64,000 nt of DNA from Natrinema halophilum (GTDB lineage Archaea > Halobacteriota > Halobacteria > Halobacteriales > Natrialbaceae), in assembly GCF_013402815.2 (NCBI RefSeq), contig NZ_CP058601.1:1612001-1676000 (forward strand). Direction: 5' to 3'. Of this stretch, positions 43,050 through 53,089 are shown piece by piece; position 1 is the first letter of the stretch, and every line of letters starts with the position of its first letter. The position numbers and the translations under genes were made by a program. A model generated the notes under the pieces. The model saw only the letters and a program-made list of their open reading frames with translations, was not told the origin of the DNA and searched no databases.

Positions 43050-43925
43050 ATGTTCACAGAGATCCTCTTTCCAACCGATGGCAGCCAGGGAGCGTCGGCC
43101 GCGTTCGATCACGTTCTCGATATCGCCGCCGCTCACGAGTCGACGGTCCACGTCCTCAACGTGGCTAATACGACGAGGGATAGCGTTCTCCAGATACAAG
43201 GCGAGATCGTCGATGGCCTCGAGCGGCAGGGCGAACGACTCGTTGCCGAGACCGCCGACCAGGCACAGGAACGCGGCGTAAACGCGGTCACCGCGGTTCA
43301 CCAGGGCGAACCCTACAGCACGATTTGCGAGTATGCGGAATCGTCCGACATCGATCTCATCGTCATGCCGACCCACGGTCGGCAGGGCCTCAAGCGGTTC
43401 TTGCTCGGTAGTACGACCGAGCGCGTCGTCAGACGAGCATCCGTCCCGGTACTGACGCTCAGGCCAGACGGCGACGCGCCGACGTATCCGTACCGTCGCG
43501 TTCTGGTACCGACCGATGGAAGCGAGTGTGCGCGCGAGGCACTCACGATCGGCACGGACGTCGCCAACGCCGAGAACGCTGCGCTGCATCTCCTTTCTGC
43601 CATCGCCACCGTGAGTCTCGGCGTCGACGTCCGGAGTGATATCCAGATGTCGATGCTGGAGGAAACCGCGAACGAGATTCTCGCGGACGCGGCAGCTTAC
43701 GCGGCGGCCGCCGGCGTCGAACCTGTCGCCGAGACGGTCGAATATGGACCGTCGATCCAGCGAGCGATCCGTTCGTACGTCGAGGGCCACGATATCGATC
43801 TGGTCGTCGTCGGCACGCACGGCCGAACGGGTCTCGATCGATACCTCCTCGGAAGCGTCACGGAACACCTCGTTCGGACGGCTTCGATTCCGGTGTTGAC
43901 GGTCCGAAACACGTCGTCGGAGTAG
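43050..43925 (+). CDS. universal stress protein with two Usp domains
   Basis: ATG 43050 (MFTEILFPTDGS) gives 291 residues with two Usp repeats: about 1-140 (ending VMPTHGRQGLKRFLLGSTTERVVRRASVPVL) and about 147-290 (VLVPTDGSECAREA ... VVVGTHGRTGLDRYLLGSVTEHLVRTASIPVLTV). Both keep the G-2x-G-9x-G(S/T) ATP-binding motif, so both may bind ATP. Such proteins accumulate under stress. It follows the amphi-Trp gene closely. Confidence 0.9.
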   Translation: MFTEILFPTDGSQGASAAFDHVLDIAAAHESTVHVLNVANTTRDSVLQIQGEIVDGLERQGERLVAETADQAQERGVNAVTAVHQGEPYSTICEYAESSDIDLIVMPTHGRQGLKRFLLGSTTERVVRRASVPVLTLRPDGDAPTYPYRRVLVPTDGSECAREALTIGTDVANAENAALHLLSAIATVSLGVDVRSDIQMSMLEETANEILADAAAYAAAAGVEPVAETVEYGPSIQRAIRSYVEGHDIDLVVVGTHGRTGLDRYLLGSVTEHLVRTASIPVLTVRNTSSE

Positions 43926-44124
43926 CGACCGATGCAGGACGATCCGGGTGTTCCCCGCGAACCATCCGTTCGAATCCGCTCAAGCAGTCGTTCTTCGTGA
44001 GCACGAACTTACTACCTCGATTCGGCCGTGTATCGATTCTAATCGGGCCGATAACTCCAGAGAATCTACCCTTTCACTAACTATCGGTGATAACAAAACG
44101 TAACTAGGTTGTGAATAGTTATAC

Positions 44125-44140
44125 AAGATTTAATATTTCA
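44125..44140 (+). promoter_or_regulatory. TATA-like promoter for response regulator
   Basis: The AT-rich GATTTAATATTTC lies 22-34 bp before the ATG at 44161. With the usual 25-bp distance from TATA to start site, transcription would begin at or just before the ATG, so a leaderless mRNA is likely. Confidence 0.45.
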
Positions 44141-44160
44141 GCCGATGCTACCCGGCACAA

Positions 44161-44628
44161 ATGGCCCGTTCGAACGGACAGACGGATCAGCCACGAACCA
44201 TCTTGGTCGTGGAGGACAATCCGGGCGATGCGAGACTTATACGGGAGGTGTACGACGCGCTGGATCTCACCGAAAGACTTCGCATCGTCTCGACCGGGTC
44301 CGACGCACTCGACTTCGTAAACCAGCGTGACGAGTACGCCGACGCTCCAGAGACGGACCTCGTTATCCTCGATTGGCACCTTCCGGACATGGGCGGGAGT
44401 GACATTTTGGAAGAACTGAACGCCGACCCCGCCCACAATCACATTCCCGTTATCGTCTCGACCGGACAGCTTGCCGAACAGGAAGTTCGCAAGGTATATG
44501 AAAAAAACGCGAATGCCTGCATCACGAAACCGAACGGGCCCGACGAACTCAAGGAGATCATTCTATCGATCGAGGCGTTCTGGGTGTCAACGGCCAGGCT
44601 TCCAACTGTTGACGACGGTAACCGGTAA
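44161..44628 (+). CDS. stand-alone response regulator (Rcp-like receiver)
   Basis: The 155-residue receiver has the acidic pair E18/D19, phospho-acceptor D71 (VILDWHLPD), S100/T101 and K123 (ITKP). The long loops (NQRDEYADAPETD, NADPAHNHIPVI) are typical of the CheY-like Rcp1/Rcp2 group that partners cyanobacterial phytochromes and many haloarchaeal PAS kinases. No output domain is attached. A second such receiver lies at 46479-46919 and a kinase relic at 47380. Confidence 0.92.
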   Translation: MARSNGQTDQPRTILVVEDNPGDARLIREVYDALDLTERLRIVSTGSDALDFVNQRDEYADAPETDLVILDWHLPDMGGSDILEELNADPAHNHIPVIVSTGQLAEQEVRKVYEKNANACITKPNGPDELKEIILSIEAFWVSTARLPTVDDGNR

Positions 44629-44886
44629 CGTGAGGGAATCGTCGTGAGGCGACGGAACTGACCAGGGTTCGAACTGCTCCCGAGAACGTGCTCGCTTTGC
44701 TCGTGGACCATCGGTCGACTTCAAATCAGACCGATTTCTCCGAAAAGAGATCGTTTCAATTCATCAATCCGGGTGGTTCCGTCATTACTCCCTCACATCA
44801 CCCTCGATTGATGGCTAGTGGTTCTTGAGTTCTCGCAGGGAAGCAACCGGGTGGGAGATTTGCTTACTGACCGATCGCATCTTCCG

Positions 44887-45435
44887 ATGTATTTTATCCC
44901 TTTTCGCACCAACGTGTTAGATACGGCCTTCCGGCACTGGCTGTATTTCGGTGGATTCGTAATTACTGGCATCCTGCTGGTCGGCGCAGCGTTGATGGGG
45001 ATCGTAGATGGATTATCAGCACTCTCCAGCGGTGTCCCAGCCAGTGAGGAATTCATTCTGTTACCAGTGCTTGGAGCAGCGGCTGAATAGGATCTGATCG
45101 TATTCGTCCTCGGAGACATTGCAGCGATATTTCTCGCTGCGACGATTGTCTCTGTTCTCCGGATTGGGTCACTCCCTCGTGACGATAGGCTGGTTTCGAT
45201 CGTTGAGGGACTCCAACGGGAATACCCGTTTTTCCGCCGGTTCGATGTCTCCGAAACGGTCGAACCAACGACCGAAGATCGGCGACAGCAACTCAAGAAG
45301 CAGTACGTCGAAGGCGAGTTCGGCGACGCCGAATTTGAACGGAGGATGGAACAGTGAGTGGATGATACCGACTCGACGAACAGGTCGGGGTCTGAAGCGG
45401 GGAAGACGACCAAAATTGACGAGAGCCCAGGATAA
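44887..45435 (+). pseudogene. SHOCT-type membrane protein gene interrupted by in-frame stop codons
   Basis: The frame from ATG 44887 (MYFIPFRTNVLDTAFRH; open back to GTG 44818) codes for a hydrophobic helix (LYFGGFVITGILLVGAALMGIVDGL). It then meets TAG at 45088-45090 and continues in the same frame with a second helix (VFVLGDIAAIFLAATIVSVLRIG) and a SHOCT-like ending (QLKKQYVEGEFGDAEFERRMEQ). A TGA follows at 45355, after which the same frame goes on to TAA at 45433 with acidic residues. The sense on both sides of TAG shows recent loss by point mutation rather than a frame change. The family is a small two-helix SHOCT membrane protein of unknown role. Confidence 0.65.
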
Positions 45436-45745
45436 CTCGTTGGTCTCTACGTACTTGAGACTCGAGGTCGCCCGTCTGAGTCTGGTCTGAGAATCGGACG
45501 CGGCACCCAAGGTGCAACAAACACTGTGATATTCCTGGAATGTTCCTGGCAGGTATTGGCCCGATTTCTCGAGTCGTGCGAGAGACACAGCGCGAATGGA
45601 GCATGAGTTGACACCCACCCAGAGGACAGTCCAATTGCTCAGTATCGATGAAAAGTGAATAAGACGCTCGGTCCGTGGATTTTTGCCTAAAACAGTTGTT
45701 TGAGTTTGCGAGACACTTATCTGGATATCTAATCAGCGTCTTGAT

Positions 45746-46201
45746 GTGAACCGACGTACACTCATCAAGTTGCTCGGTGCAATCGGTAGTGTTGGGGTTG
45801 TCGCAGTCGGCATCGATACTGCCTTCGCAACGTCATCAACGGTGGAGGGAACGGTTGAAGCCAAGTCGATTACAGGTCGCGGCGGTGACGAGAGTCATAC
45901 GGTCTTAGCACACGAAGGGACACTGAATATTGACGACGCTGAGTACCGCGACGCGTTCTCAGACTGGCAGAATGTCACAGTTGATGATGCTCTTGCCCGC
46001 CGGTTTGAGAACGACTACGAGACGGTCTACTACAATCTTCACGTCAACCACGAGACAGCAAACAAAAAGCAGAGCATACCGGCGGGTGAATCGCTGGCCT
46101 ACCGAACTGACCGACCGGTGTTCAACAGCGTGCAGGTCGGCGACTCGGTGCAATTTAAATCATCCGGCGCAGACGTACCGCGCATAGACTCTCTCGAATG
46201 A
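45746..46201 (+). CDS. exported protein of unknown function
   Basis: Start GTG 45746 (MNRRTLIKLLGAIGSVG). The 151-residue product has an N-terminal Arg-Arg and a 20-residue hydrophobic segment, i.e. a signal peptide with Tat-like start. The mature part is polar, with many Asp/Asn/Thr and no Cys (SSTVEGTVEAKSIT, TVYYNLHVNHETANKKQ, AYRTDRPVFNSVQVGDSVQF). It may form a beta-rich extracellular domain. No family recognised. Confidence 0.6.
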   Translation: MNRRTLIKLLGAIGSVGVVAVGIDTAFATSSTVEGTVEAKSITGRGGDESHTVLAHEGTLNIDDAEYRDAFSDWQNVTVDDALARRFENDYETVYYNLHVNHETANKKQSIPAGESLAYRTDRPVFNSVQVGDSVQFKSSGADVPRIDSLE

Positions 46202-46478
46202 CTCGGCGAGGTTGGATGACGATTTCAGACCACCGTAGTTGAACTACCTGTCCAATTTGCATCTCTACTGAAGGACTGATTCATCGGCTTTGGATGAAGA
46301 CAACCAAAGCCGTCGAGTGGAATTACCTCTGTAGGTAGCACGTCGTTTCTGACAGTGTGTGCGCAGAATTGGCAGCCGCTGCTGGTTAGAACATGCGAAT
46401 GTGGCACCGACTGAGAGCGACTTAAGAGGATGTTGACAATCAGTCCAGGTGAAGAAGTAACCGGAGAAGCAGGCACCA
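46202..46478. other. intergenic region with one inverted repeat
   Basis: No gene seen. The stem CGGCTTTGG (46285-46293) / CCAAAGCCG (46304-46312), with a 10-base loop, lies downstream of both convergent genes (exported protein and response regulator). It could act as a transcript end structure, though no T-run follows. Confidence 0.4.
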
Positions 46479-46919
46479 TCAGTCCTCTCGCATAATTGCT
46501 AATCGAAACGACTCGAACGACTGAATTACCTCGACGAAGTCGCCGGTGTCAACCGGTTTTTCGAGGACTGCATCTTCATCCGAATCATGATCGAGATCTC
46601 GAGATTCGATCAATCTTTCGTCCACTCCGGTCAGGACGATCACCGGGACATGATCCAACTCGGGATGGTGTTTGATTTCGTGTAGAACGTCTTCACCTCC
46701 AACTTTTGGCAGGTTCAGGTCTAGCAGTACAATGTCCGGTCGAGGAGCGTCCTCGTACTCTCCACGTTGATGGATGAAATCGAGCGCTGCTCGGCCATCG
46801 GTGACGGTGCGAAGCGGGTTCGTGATGTTGCCGTCCGAGAACGCTTCTTCGATGAGGCGAACATCACCAGGATTGTCTTCTACTAGCAGTATTATCGCCT
46901 CTGGTGACCCGGTGCCCAT
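46479..46919 (-). CDS. stand-alone response regulator (Rcp-like receiver)
   Basis: The 146-residue receiver has E14/D15, phospho-acceptor D67 (VLLDLNLPK), T97 and K121 (LEKPVD). It shares the Rcp-type loop (QRGEYEDAPRPD, KHHPELDHVPVIVL) with the receiver at 44161-44628. It has no output domain. In haloarchaea these receivers often pair with PAS-containing kinases; a decayed kinase gene follows 460 bp to the right. Confidence 0.92.
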   Translation of the reverse strand: MGTGSPEAIILLVEDNPGDVRLIEEAFSDGNITNPLRTVTDGRAALDFIHQRGEYEDAPRPDIVLLDLNLPKVGGEDVLHEIKHHPELDHVPVIVLTGVDERLIESRDLDHDSDEDAVLEKPVDTGDFVEVIQSFESFRLAIMRED

Positions 46920-47379
46920 ACTGTGACAGTCTTGGGTAACGGGTATAAGAAGTTCGGTGGGGCCCTTTCTGAGAAATGTCTCAAATGTGCAGTATTGACA
47001 ACCTTACAATTGTTTTTTCGTTAACATATCTGCTGAACAACTCGGTCAGTAGATCCCTGATGAAACAAACAAAGCTCTCGTGCCGAGTTCATCCGCTGTA
47101 TCCAGCACGCTATTTGTAACAGTGGTCGGATGAACCGCCTCGGAGTCAAGTGGTTCGAGAGAGCAAAGCTCCCTCGTCACTAAGCGGGATCTTCGATCCC
47201 GCGAGGTCCAAAAAGAGCTTGGCAGCTCTTTTGCGGATCACGGAAAACCGAAGGGCTTCCGAACGACCCCGAGGCACCCGGCCTGATCCGCCTCTAGATC
47301 GCAGAGCCGTCGCTGAATAGAACGAGTGTATTCAACAGATCAACTGCTCAGTTGGGGGCAACCGGTTACTACAGGCCGT
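46920..47379. other. intergenic region with two hairpins
   Basis: About 460 bp without a gene. It has two strong hairpins: GCGGGATC-TTC-GATCCCGC (47184-47202) and AAAAGAGCT/AGCTCTTTT (47211-47232). The left part is AT-rich, the promoter side of the response regulator at 46479-46919. The hairpins lie between the receiver and the kinase relic and may be remnants of a mobile element or a transcript terminator for one strand. Confidence 0.4.
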
Positions 47380-48130
47380 TCAGATATCGGATTCCCTTCC
47401 AACTGGGAGCGTGAACGAGAACGTCGCACCCTCCCCGGGTTCGGACTCGACCCAGGTCTTGCCGTCGTGGCGTTCGACGATCCGCTCGCAGAGCGCGAGG
47501 CCGATGCCCATCCCATCGTACTCCTCGCGGCTGTGGAGTCGGTCGAAGATCGTGAATACCCGCTCGTGGTCGGCTGGATCGATGCCGATTCCCTCGTCTT
47601 CGACCGAGATCACACACTTTCCGCCTCGGCGCTCGGCGCTGACGTAGACCCGCGGGGACTCGTCGCCGCTGTAGGTGATGGCGTTGCCCAGCAGGTTCTG
47701 GAACAATTGCCGGAGTTGACTACTGTCACCTTCGACGCACGGGAGGTCGTCGGCCGTGATCTCGGCATCGCTCTCTTCGATCTGCAATTGGAGGTCCGCG
47801 AGCACGTCGTCATGCACGGCATTCAGGTCAATCGGTTCGAACGGATCGCCCCGCGTCTCGATCCGCGAGTACTCGAGTAAGGCATCAATCATATCCCGCA
47901 TCCGCTCGGACCCGTCGACAGCATAGGCGAGGAACTCCTCGCCGTCCTCGTCGAAGGCGTCGCTGTAGCGCTTCTCGAGCAACTGCAGGTAGCTGGTGAC
48001 CATCCGCAAGGGTTCCTGGAGGTCGTGTGACGCGGCATATGCGAACTGTTCGAGGCGTTCGTTGGACTCCTTGAGTTTTTGTTCGTATTTTTTCCGTTCG
48101 GTGATATCAGTCTGGACGACAACCCCACGA
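47380..48130 (-). pseudogene. 3' part of a PAS histidine kinase cut off at the tnpB element
   Basis: The frame holds the end of a PAS domain (VVVQTDITERKKYEQKL), HisKA (AYAASHDLQEPLRM) and a complete HATPase_c (NLLGNAI, DEGIGID, GIGLALC). Upstream it enters the IS200/IS605-type element at about 48131, and the sequence on the far side of the element (beyond 49500) shows no kinase coding. The N-terminal sensor part is therefore lost. The remaining 209 codons from ATG 48009 could in principle make a short kinase core, but without a start signal. It closely resembles the C-terminal part of the kinase at 32928-35306. Confidence 0.8.
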
Positions 48131-48135
48131 TTGAG

Positions 48136-49389
<1,254 letters not shown>

Positions 49390-49456
49390 ATCTTATATGT
49401 AAGACTGGTGTTTCTTAAACAGTGGGGAGTCGGCTTGCTACTGTAGCGTGGTTTGA

Positions 49457-49685
<229 letters not shown>

Positions 49686-49707
49686 TGCGCTGGCTGGGAT
49701 TTGAACC
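49686..49707 (-). repeat. 22-bp copy of the tRNA-Gly 3' end (candidate attachment site)
   Basis: The 22-bp sequence TGCGCTGGCTGGGATTTGAACC is identical to the 3' end of the tRNA-Gly gene (49806-49827), covering the 3' acceptor strand and T-loop. Such partial copies are typical of tyrosine-recombinase attachment sites (attR) left by integrative elements in tRNA genes. Confidence 0.75.
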
Positions 49708-49805
49708 ACGCCCAGACGGTCACCTCGCTTCGCTCGGTGCTGCGACTGGTCTGATTCAAACCCAGATTCGATTTCTGTCGCTCCCGAAGTTGGTCGCGAC
49801 AGAAA

Positions 49806-49876
49806 TGCGCTGGCTGGGATTTGAACCCAGGTTGTGACCATGGCAAGGTCACGTGATACCACTACACTACCAGCGC
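49806..49876 (-). tRNA. tRNA-Gly (anticodon GCC)
   Basis: On the minus strand the gene folds as acceptor GCGCTGG/CCAGCGC, D-arm, anticodon stem TGACC/GGTCA with loop TTGCCAT (anticodon GCC), T-stem CTGGG/CCCAG with TTCAAAT loop, and discriminator A at 49806. It has no encoded CCA and no intron. The 22-bp copy of its 3' end lies 120 bp downstream. Confidence 0.93.
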
Positions 49877-50104
49877 CCCGTTGCACTCATATCTACTCCC
49901 GGAGGGATGTATAAGGGTTGCGAATCAACCCGGCATCGACATGCTGGAGCATGGCGATTCTCGGAGAGGGCGACCGGCGACTCGACGTCAGAAGTGGCAA
50001 TAAGTTCCGGTTTCTCGCAGTGGTCGACGGCGATCGGTAGTCGATCGAGAGTGTGTGTCCGTTCGGCACGAATTCGCGAGTGTGAGGCGTTCACAGCCGG
50101 AATC

Positions 50105-50130
50105 GAATCCGCTATTCTTTTAAGACCCTC
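50105..50130 (+). promoter_or_regulatory. TATA-like promoter for ribosomal cluster
   Basis: The block TATTCTTTTAAGA (50112-50124) sits about 57-69 bp before the ATG at 50181, in the 300-bp spacer (49877-50180) between tRNA-Gly and the first gene of the ribosomal cluster. No other gene was seen in that spacer, so this is a sensible place for the cluster promoter. A transcript starting about 25 bp downstream would have a leader of about 35 nt. Confidence 0.4.
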
Positions 50131-50180
50131 TCCGCAATAGATCGCTACAGTCTAGTGACGCGGCGCCGAAGCGTTTCGGC

Positions 50181-51056
50181 ATGACCGTCAGCGTACTCGT
50201 GCCGTCGTCGCTCACCCGGGAAGCCGAGGACAAACGCGAGGCAACTCGCAAACTCGGATACGTCGCCCGCGCGGCGACTATTTTCCGGGCCGATCGTCTG
50301 GTCGTCTATCCCGATCGGGACGGCGAAACCGGACGATTCGACGGCGGGTTCGTAAACACCGTCTTGCGGTACGCCGCAACGCCCCCGTACCTTCGCAACG
50401 AGGTCTGGGGGATGCGGGACGAACTGGAGTACGCGGGCGTCTTGCCGCCGCTCCGCGCGGTGTCACAGACCGGCTCCGAATCGAACGGTTCGGGGTCGTT
50501 AAGACAAGGGATCGTGACCGAGGTCGGACCTGAAGGGCGCGTCCGGGTCAATTGCGGCATGCAACACCCGATCTCCCTCAACGTACCGCCGAAAATGGCG
50601 GTCGAGGAGGGAGAGCGCGTGACCGTCAGGATCTCTTCGCGACGACCGGTCCGGGCGAAGCTCGAGGCCGTCCCCCTTCCGGGGCTCACAATCGAGCAGA
50701 CGGACCTGCAGGCAGCACTCGGCCGTGAGGACGCTGGCGTCCGTATCGCGGCCTCCCGATTCGGTGCAGAACTTACCGTCGGGCGGCTCGAGACGCTGGC
50801 CGGACGCGTCGACCGTGACGGGATGACCGTCGCGTTCGGCGCGCCCGAGAGAGGGCTGCCGGCTATCCTCGGAATCGAGGCATCTGCCGTCGGCGCTGCA
50901 CAGGACGCAGCCGGCGACGGGGATGACGGAGTCGAACCCACTGCCGATCCGGGGTTCGACCTCTGGCTAAACACGGTTCCGGATCAGGGAAGCGAGGTCG
51001 TGCGAACGGAGGAGGCTCTGTTCGCGACCCTCGCTCCCCTCTCACTGAGAGAGTGA
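50181..51056 (+). CDS. SPOUT-fold RNA methyltransferase-like protein
   Basis: The 291-residue protein has a SPOUT (trefoil knot) layout: RAADLVVYPD-like N-terminal strand (FRADRLVVYPDRDGE), an inserted beta-domain around 115-165 (GIVTEVGPEGRVRVNCG, VTVRISSRRPVRAKLEAVPL), and the C-terminal cofactor half (VAFGAPERGLP, then FDLWLNTVPDQGSEVVRTEEALFATLAPL). It matches the archaeal/eukaryal SPOUT1 (C9orf114) group. It ends 4 bp before rpl3, so it opens the ribosomal operon and may modify rRNA. Confidence 0.85.
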   Translation: MTVSVLVPSSLTREAEDKREATRKLGYVARAATIFRADRLVVYPDRDGETGRFDGGFVNTVLRYAATPPYLRNEVWGMRDELEYAGVLPPLRAVSQTGSESNGSGSLRQGIVTEVGPEGRVRVNCGMQHPISLNVPPKMAVEEGERVTVRISSRRPVRAKLEAVPLPGLTIEQTDLQAALGREDAGVRIAASRFGAELTVGRLETLAGRVDRDGMTVAFGAPERGLPAILGIEASAVGAAQDAAGDGDDGVEPTADPGFDLWLNTVPDQGSEVVRTEEALFATLAPLSLRE

Positions 51057-51060
51057 TAGA

Positions 51061-52080
51061 ATGCCACAAGCAAATAGACCACGCAAAGGCTCACTCGGGT
51101 TCGGCCCACGGAAGCGCGCCTCATCGGAGATTCCGCGCTTTAATTCGTGGCCGGACGACGACGGACAGCCGACGCTGCAGGGCTTCGCGGGCTACAAGGC
51201 CGGCATGTCCCACGTCGTTATGGTCGACGATCAAGCGAATTCGCCGACCGAGGGGATGGAACAGACCGTTCCCGTAACGATCGTGGAGACGCCGCCGATG
51301 CGCGCCGTTGCACTGCGAGCGTACGAAGACACGCCGTACGGTATGAAGCCGATAACCGAGGTCTGGACCGACGAGTTCGTTCCCGAACTCGATCGCGTCC
51401 TCGACCTTCCCGGTGACGATTACGACGACGACGCTGCCGCAGACGAACTCCGCGGCCTCGCGGAGGAGGGCCGCGTCGACGACGTACGCGTCATCACCCA
51501 CACGGTTCCGGGGGACGTTCCCTCGGTGCCAAAGAAGAAACCTGACGTGATGGAGACGCGCGTCGGCGGCGGTTCCGTCGACGAACGCGTCGACTTCGCC
51601 CTCGACACGGTCGAGAACGGCGGCGAGCACGTAATGAACGACGTGTTCCGCGCCGGCGAGTACGTCGACGCAAGCGGCGTCACGAAAGGGAAAGGGACCC
51701 AGGGTCCCGTCAAGCGATGGGGCGTCCAGAAACGCAAGGGCAAACACGCCCGGCAGGGCTGGCGTCGCCGCATCGGCAACCTCGGCCCCTGGAACCCGAG
51801 CCGCGTCCGCTCTACGGTCCCCCAACAGGGTCAGACCGGTTACCACCAGCGGACGGAATTGAACAAGCGCCTCGTCGACATCGGCGACGGCGCCGACGCG
51901 ACGGTCGACGGCGGCTTCGTCAACTACGGCGAAGTCGACGGGCCGCACGCGCTGATCAAGGGCTCGCTGCCCGGGCCGGAAAAGCGCCTCGTGCGCTTCC
52001 GCCCGGCGATCCGACCCGGAGGACAGCCGCGCCTCGACCCAGAGGTGCGCTACGTCTCCACCGCATCCAACCAGGGATAA
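51061..52080 (+). CDS. rpl3: 50S ribosomal protein L3 (uL3)
   Basis: The 339-residue protein begins MPQANRPRKGSLGFGPRKRA and has the archaeal/eukaryal L3 core GFAGYKAGMSHVV, then VTKGKGTQGPVKRWGVQKRKGKHARQGWRRRIGNLGPWNPSRVR, the tip loop that reaches the peptidyl transferase centre. The first ribosomal protein of the cluster; starts 4 bp after the SPOUT gene. Confidence 0.97.
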   Translation: MPQANRPRKGSLGFGPRKRASSEIPRFNSWPDDDGQPTLQGFAGYKAGMSHVVMVDDQANSPTEGMEQTVPVTIVETPPMRAVALRAYEDTPYGMKPITEVWTDEFVPELDRVLDLPGDDYDDDAAADELRGLAEEGRVDDVRVITHTVPGDVPSVPKKKPDVMETRVGGGSVDERVDFALDTVENGGEHVMNDVFRAGEYVDASGVTKGKGTQGPVKRWGVQKRKGKHARQGWRRRIGNLGPWNPSRVRSTVPQQGQTGYHQRTELNKRLVDIGDGADATVDGGFVNYGEVDGPHALIKGSLPGPEKRLVRFRPAIRPGGQPRLDPEVRYVSTASNQG

Positions 52081-52083
52081 ATC

Positions 52084-52836
52084 ATGGACGCAACAGTACG
52101 CGACCTGGACGGCGACGACGCGGGCTCGGTCGAGCTCCCGGCGGTCTTCGAGACCCAGTACCGCCCGGACCTGATCGGCCGCGCCGTCCGCGCTGCCCAG
52201 GCAAACCGAAAACAGGACTACGGCGCCGACGAGTTCGCCGGCTTGCGAACGCCGGCCGAATCGTTCGGTAGCGGCCGCGGGATGGCCCACGTTCCACGAC
52301 AGGAGGGTCGCGGTCGCCGCGTTCCTCAGACGATCAAGGGACGCAAGGCCCACCCGCCGAAAGCCGAGAAGGACTGGACTGAATCGATCAACACGAAAGA
52401 AAAGAAACTGGCCGTCCGCAGCGCGATCGCTGCGACGACCGACGCCGATCTCGTCGCCGAGCGCGGCCACGCGTTCGATGACGACACAGAGTTGCCGGTC
52501 GTCGTCGACGACGAGTTCGAGGACCTCGAGAAGACGCGCGAGGTCGTCAATTTCCTCGAGGCAGCGGGCCTCGAAGACGACGTCGATCGCGCCGACGAGG
52601 GTCGTAGCGTCCGCGCCGGTCGCGGGAAGACCCGCGGACGGAAGTACAAGCAACCCAAGTCGATCCTCTTCGTCACTTCGAGCGAGTCCGGTCCGTCGCG
52701 TGCGGCCCGGAACCTCGCCGGTGCCGACGTGACGACGGCTGCGGAAGTCAACGCCGAGGATCTCGCACCCGGCGCCCAGCCCGGACGGCTGACCGTCTGG
52801 ACCGAGAGCGCCCTCGAGGAGGTGGCTGACCGATGA
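52084..52836 (+). CDS. rpl4: 50S ribosomal protein L4 (uL4)
   Basis: The 250-residue protein has the L4 globular part and the extended loop TPAESFGSGRGMAHVPRQEGRGRRVPQTIKGRKAHPPK that lines the exit tunnel. It starts 3 bp after rpl3 and overlaps rpl23 by ATGA. Confidence 0.97.
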   Translation: MDATVRDLDGDDAGSVELPAVFETQYRPDLIGRAVRAAQANRKQDYGADEFAGLRTPAESFGSGRGMAHVPRQEGRGRRVPQTIKGRKAHPPKAEKDWTESINTKEKKLAVRSAIAATTDADLVAERGHAFDDDTELPVVVDDEFEDLEKTREVVNFLEAAGLEDDVDRADEGRSVRAGRGKTRGRKYKQPKSILFVTSSESGPSRAARNLAGADVTTAAEVNAEDLAPGAQPGRLTVWTESALEEVADR

Positions 52837-53087
52837 GCTCGGTCATCGAACACCCCCTCGTGACCGAGAAGGCGATGAACGACATGGACTTCGAGAACAA
52901 GCTCCAGTTCGTCGTCAATCCGGACGCGACCAAGCCCGAAATTCGGGACGAGGTCGAGGAACGGTTCGAGATCTCGGTACAGAATATTAACACGCAGGTA
53001 ACGATGAACGGCAAAAAGAAGGCGATCGTCCGACTGGCAGAGGACGACGACGCACAGGAAATCGCTTCGCGAATCGGGGTGTTCTGA
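52833..53087 (+). CDS. rpl23: 50S ribosomal protein L23 (uL23)
   Basis: The 84-residue protein, starting SSVIEHPLVTEKAMNDMDFENKLQFVV, has the compact archaeal L23 fold at the tunnel exit, where SRP and the Sec translocon dock. ATGA overlap with rpl4. Confidence 0.96.
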   Translation: MSSVIEHPLVTEKAMNDMDFENKLQFVVNPDATKPEIRDEVEERFEISVQNINTQVTMNGKKKAIVRLAEDDDAQEIASRIGVF

Positions 53088-53089
53088 GA

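Noticed and set aside
45088-45090. Pyrrolysine or programmed readthrough at the TAG
   Set aside because: No pyl genes or recoding signals are seen in the window, and a further TGA in the same gene points to plain decay.
47326-47880. 184-residue plus-strand ORF antisense to the kinase relic
   Set aside because: It mirrors the HATPase domain codons and has no independent features.
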